A stretch of DNA of 64,000 nucleotides from NCBI RefSeq assembly GCF_020177055.1, contig NZ_JAIQXT010000002.1:62001-126000 (forward strand). The letters run 5' to 3'. Both the position numbers and the translations under genes were made by a program. Source of the stretch: Sphingomonas sp. R647. Its GTDB lineage: Bacteria > Pseudomonadota > Alphaproteobacteria > Sphingomonadales > Sphingomonadaceae. Under the pieces are notes generated by a model. That model worked only from the letters and a program-made list of their open reading frames with translations. It had not been told where the DNA came from and ran no database searches. This document shows, piece by piece, positions 62,473 through 64,000 of the stretch (positions within the stretch are counted from its first letter, which is position 1; the number at the start of each line of letters is the position of its first letter).

Positions 62473-63861
62473 ATGTATGACCGTTTCGACCCCGCCGGTT
62501 TTCGCGGTTCGCCTTTCGAGGCGGGGCGTATCGCCATGAATGACGGCGCTGAGGTCGAGGGCGACGCGCCCGGCGACCAATCGGGCATCGCGGTCGCACG
62601 CGGCGCAGGTGGCGCGGCATGCACTCGCTGGCGCGTACTGGCGTTGTGCGAGATTGCCAATTTTCAGTCGCTGCGGCGCCACCTCGGTCGACCGCGCGCC
62701 GACACGCTGATCCACGACCTTGCCGATCGTATGAGCGATCTGGAGGCGGGCGTACGCAGCGTGACCGCCGGTCGCTCGCTGATCGAGCTTGGCTTTGAGG
62801 CGGAGAGCCCGGTCGCCGCGCGCGCGCTGGTGGAGCGACTTGCGCAATTCTTTGCCCGTTCGGTCGATCTCGACGGCGAACGCCATCTGATCCAGCTGGT
62901 CTGGGGCATCGCGGTCGCGCCGTTCGGGGATGACGACGAAGTGCGCCTGACCGAGGGCGCGGAGGCCGCGCTCGAGCAAGCGCGCACCGATGCCGGAATC
63001 GTCTCGATCGACTTGTCGCAGGCCCACGCCGCATTCGACGGCGCAGCGCTGGTCCGCGAATTGCCGCGCGCGATCGCGGCGGGTCAGCTGTTCCTGCAAT
63101 ATCAGCCCAAAGTGAATGTCCGCCGCGAAATGGTGACCGGTGCTGAGGCGCTGGTGCGCTGGCATCACCCCGTGCGCGGCCTGATCTTGCCGGGCGAATT
63201 CATCAATGCGGCGGAGGATGGCGGCGAGATCGTCGGCCTGACGCTGTGGACGCTGCGCCAAGTGATCGCCGACCAACAGGTACTTGCTGCGCATGGCCAT
63301 GACATGCCGGTGTTCATCAACATTTCGGGCGTCTTGCTGGCCGACGACGCGTTCGTCGCCGAGGCGTGCCGGATCATCACCGAATCCGGCGCAAAGATCG
63401 GGTTCGAGATCACCGAGACTGCGGTGATCCGCGATCCCGACAGCGCGATCCGCCATCTCCAGACCTTCGCGGGGATCGGTATCCCCCTCGCGATCGACGA
63501 TTATGGCGCGGGCCTGTCCTCGCTCGCTTATCTCAAACAGCTCCCCGCGACCGAATTGAAGATCGACAAGATGTTCGTGATGCAGCTGACCAGCAGCAAC
63601 CGCGACCCGCTGATCGTCCGCTCCACCATTGACCTGGCGCACGCACTGGAGATGGAGGTCACCGCCGAGGGTGTCGAAACCCCAGCCGCGCTCGCGCTGC
63701 TCAGCGTCATGGGCTGCGACATGGTCCAGGGCTATCTGATCAGCCGCCCGATCGCGCTCGACGCATTCGTCCGCTATCTCGACGAAGAAGGTTTCAAGTC
63801 GGTCGCAACCATGCGGCCCAGCTTTGGCCGCGCCGAGAATTTCTGGCGCAAGAGCGGATGA
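62473..63861 (+). CDS. EAL-domain phosphodiesterase with degenerate GGDEF-like half
   Basis: 462 residues. Residues about 50-190 have the fold of a GGDEF domain without the signature (VWGIAVAPFGDDDEVR), so no cyclase activity is expected. The EAL domain (195-450) keeps E225-A-L, N283 in FINISG, E312 in FEITET and D342-D343 in IDDYGAGLSS. It should hydrolyse cyclic di-GMP, although the DDFGTGYSS loop is changed to DDYGAGLSS. No good ribosome-binding site precedes the ATG at 62473; an ATG at 62536 is an alternative. Overlaps the next gene by ATGA. Confidence 0.9.
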   Translation: MYDRFDPAGFRGSPFEAGRIAMNDGAEVEGDAPGDQSGIAVARGAGGAACTRWRVLALCEIANFQSLRRHLGRPRADTLIHDLADRMSDLEAGVRSVTAGRSLIELGFEAESPVAARALVERLAQFFARSVDLDGERHLIQLVWGIAVAPFGDDDEVRLTEGAEAALEQARTDAGIVSIDLSQAHAAFDGAALVRELPRAIAAGQLFLQYQPKVNVRREMVTGAEALVRWHHPVRGLILPGEFINAAEDGGEIVGLTLWTLRQVIADQQVLAAHGHDMPVFINISGVLLADDAFVAEACRIITESGAKIGFEITETAVIRDPDSAIRHLQTFAGIGIPLAIDDYGAGLSSLAYLKQLPATELKIDKMFVMQLTSSNRDPLIVRSTIDLAHALEMEVTAEGVETPAALALLSVMGCDMVQGYLISRPIALDAFVRYLDEEGFKSVATMRPSFGRAENFWRKSG

Positions 63862-64000
63862 TGATGAGGGGCCTTGCCCTTTTTCTTTGCTGGCTGGCAC
63901 TCGGGTTCGCTGCGCCTGCGGCCGCGCAGCAGCGTGCCGCCGATACGCTGATCGAAAACGCCAAGACGGCGATGGTCGACAATCCCCAGGCCGCGCTGAG
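63858..64000 (+). CDS. Exported protein, N-terminus only (runs off window)
   Basis: The frame begins MMMRGLALFLCWLALGF and continues APAAAQQ, a clear signal peptide (cleavage near residue 25), then a helical start (RAADTLIENAKTAMVDNPQAAL) suggestive of TPR repeats. The ATG at 63858 overlaps the EAL-gene stop (two more ATGs follow in frame). Being coupled to an EAL protein, it may be a TPR-plus-GGDEF sensor, but only 47 codons are visible. Confidence 0.7.
   Translation, partial: MMMRGLALFLCWLALGFAAPAAAQQRAADTLIENAKTAMVDNPQAAL

Overview
The window is a GC-rich, gene-dense stretch of alphaproteobacterial chromosome, most likely from Sphingomonas or a close sphingomonad. I infer this from ChpT (an alphaproteobacterial phosphotransferase), candidate EcfG-type GGAAC-N16/17-GTT promoters and CtrA-like boxes, the ffs/dnaX/ybaB neighbourhood, and several dispersed palindromes of a kind I recall from sphingomonads. 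I see no prophage, insertion sequence, CRISPR array or intact tRNA. Both ends cut through genes.

Region by region. 1-2836: two cysteine desulfurases, a [2Fe-2S] ferredoxin and a class A beta-lactamase joined by ATGA overlaps. 2853-7601: an SDR-type protein, the SRP RNA gene ffs, a membrane protein, a second SRP-like hairpin, then dnaX-ybaB and a small membrane protein with a stress-type promoter. 7697-12593: mtgA, rpoH, rluD, a JAMM protease, a tiny membrane protein, and a divergent SDR/HxlR pair. 12697-19031: a family VIII esterase-like hydrolase, an autoregulated XRE repressor with two operators, chpT, trhO, a GST-like gene and several small regulators. 19289-24400: a compact chemotaxis operon cheA-cheW-cheY-cheB-cheR; its CheA carries two CheW-like domains. 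24455-30713: amidase, Nnr, an RNA (uracil-C5) methyltransferase, truA-fmt, recR and def; fmt contains an in-frame palindromic repeat pair. 30878-34001: nitronate monooxygenase flanked by inverted repeats, gamma carbonic anhydrase, a GlsB-like stress protein and an outer-membrane beta-barrel. 34239-36554: 3-oxoacid CoA-transferase A and B with a HAD lipoprotein between them. 36713-43342: a membrane protein, a winged-helix membrane regulator, SulP, leuC, a short ORF, leuD and a quinone oxidoreductase. 43348-49104: ParDE, MoxR, a CsgG-like protein, a histidine phosphatase and lepA. 49251-55670: a GH144-like glucanase and a large TonB receptor separated by a terminator, plus a TPR protein. 55895-63861: a REC-GGDEF-EAL protein coupled to a CHASE4 histidine kinase, a membrane-anchored SET-domain protein, a short structured transcript with a 17-codon ORF, and an EAL protein.

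How the genes work together. Much of the window is signalling: ChpT, the chemotaxis set, cyclic-di-GMP enzymes and sensor kinases, with CtrA-like boxes in front of cheA and the REC-GGDEF-EAL gene. A second theme is general stress: rpoH and three small membrane-protein genes with EcfG-like promoters. Housekeeping translation genes (fmt, def, truA, recR, lepA, dnaX) make up much of the rest. The least explained items are the second SRP-like hairpin at 5044-5146, the short minus-strand transcript at 62145-62330 and the membrane-anchored SET protein at 60796-61938.
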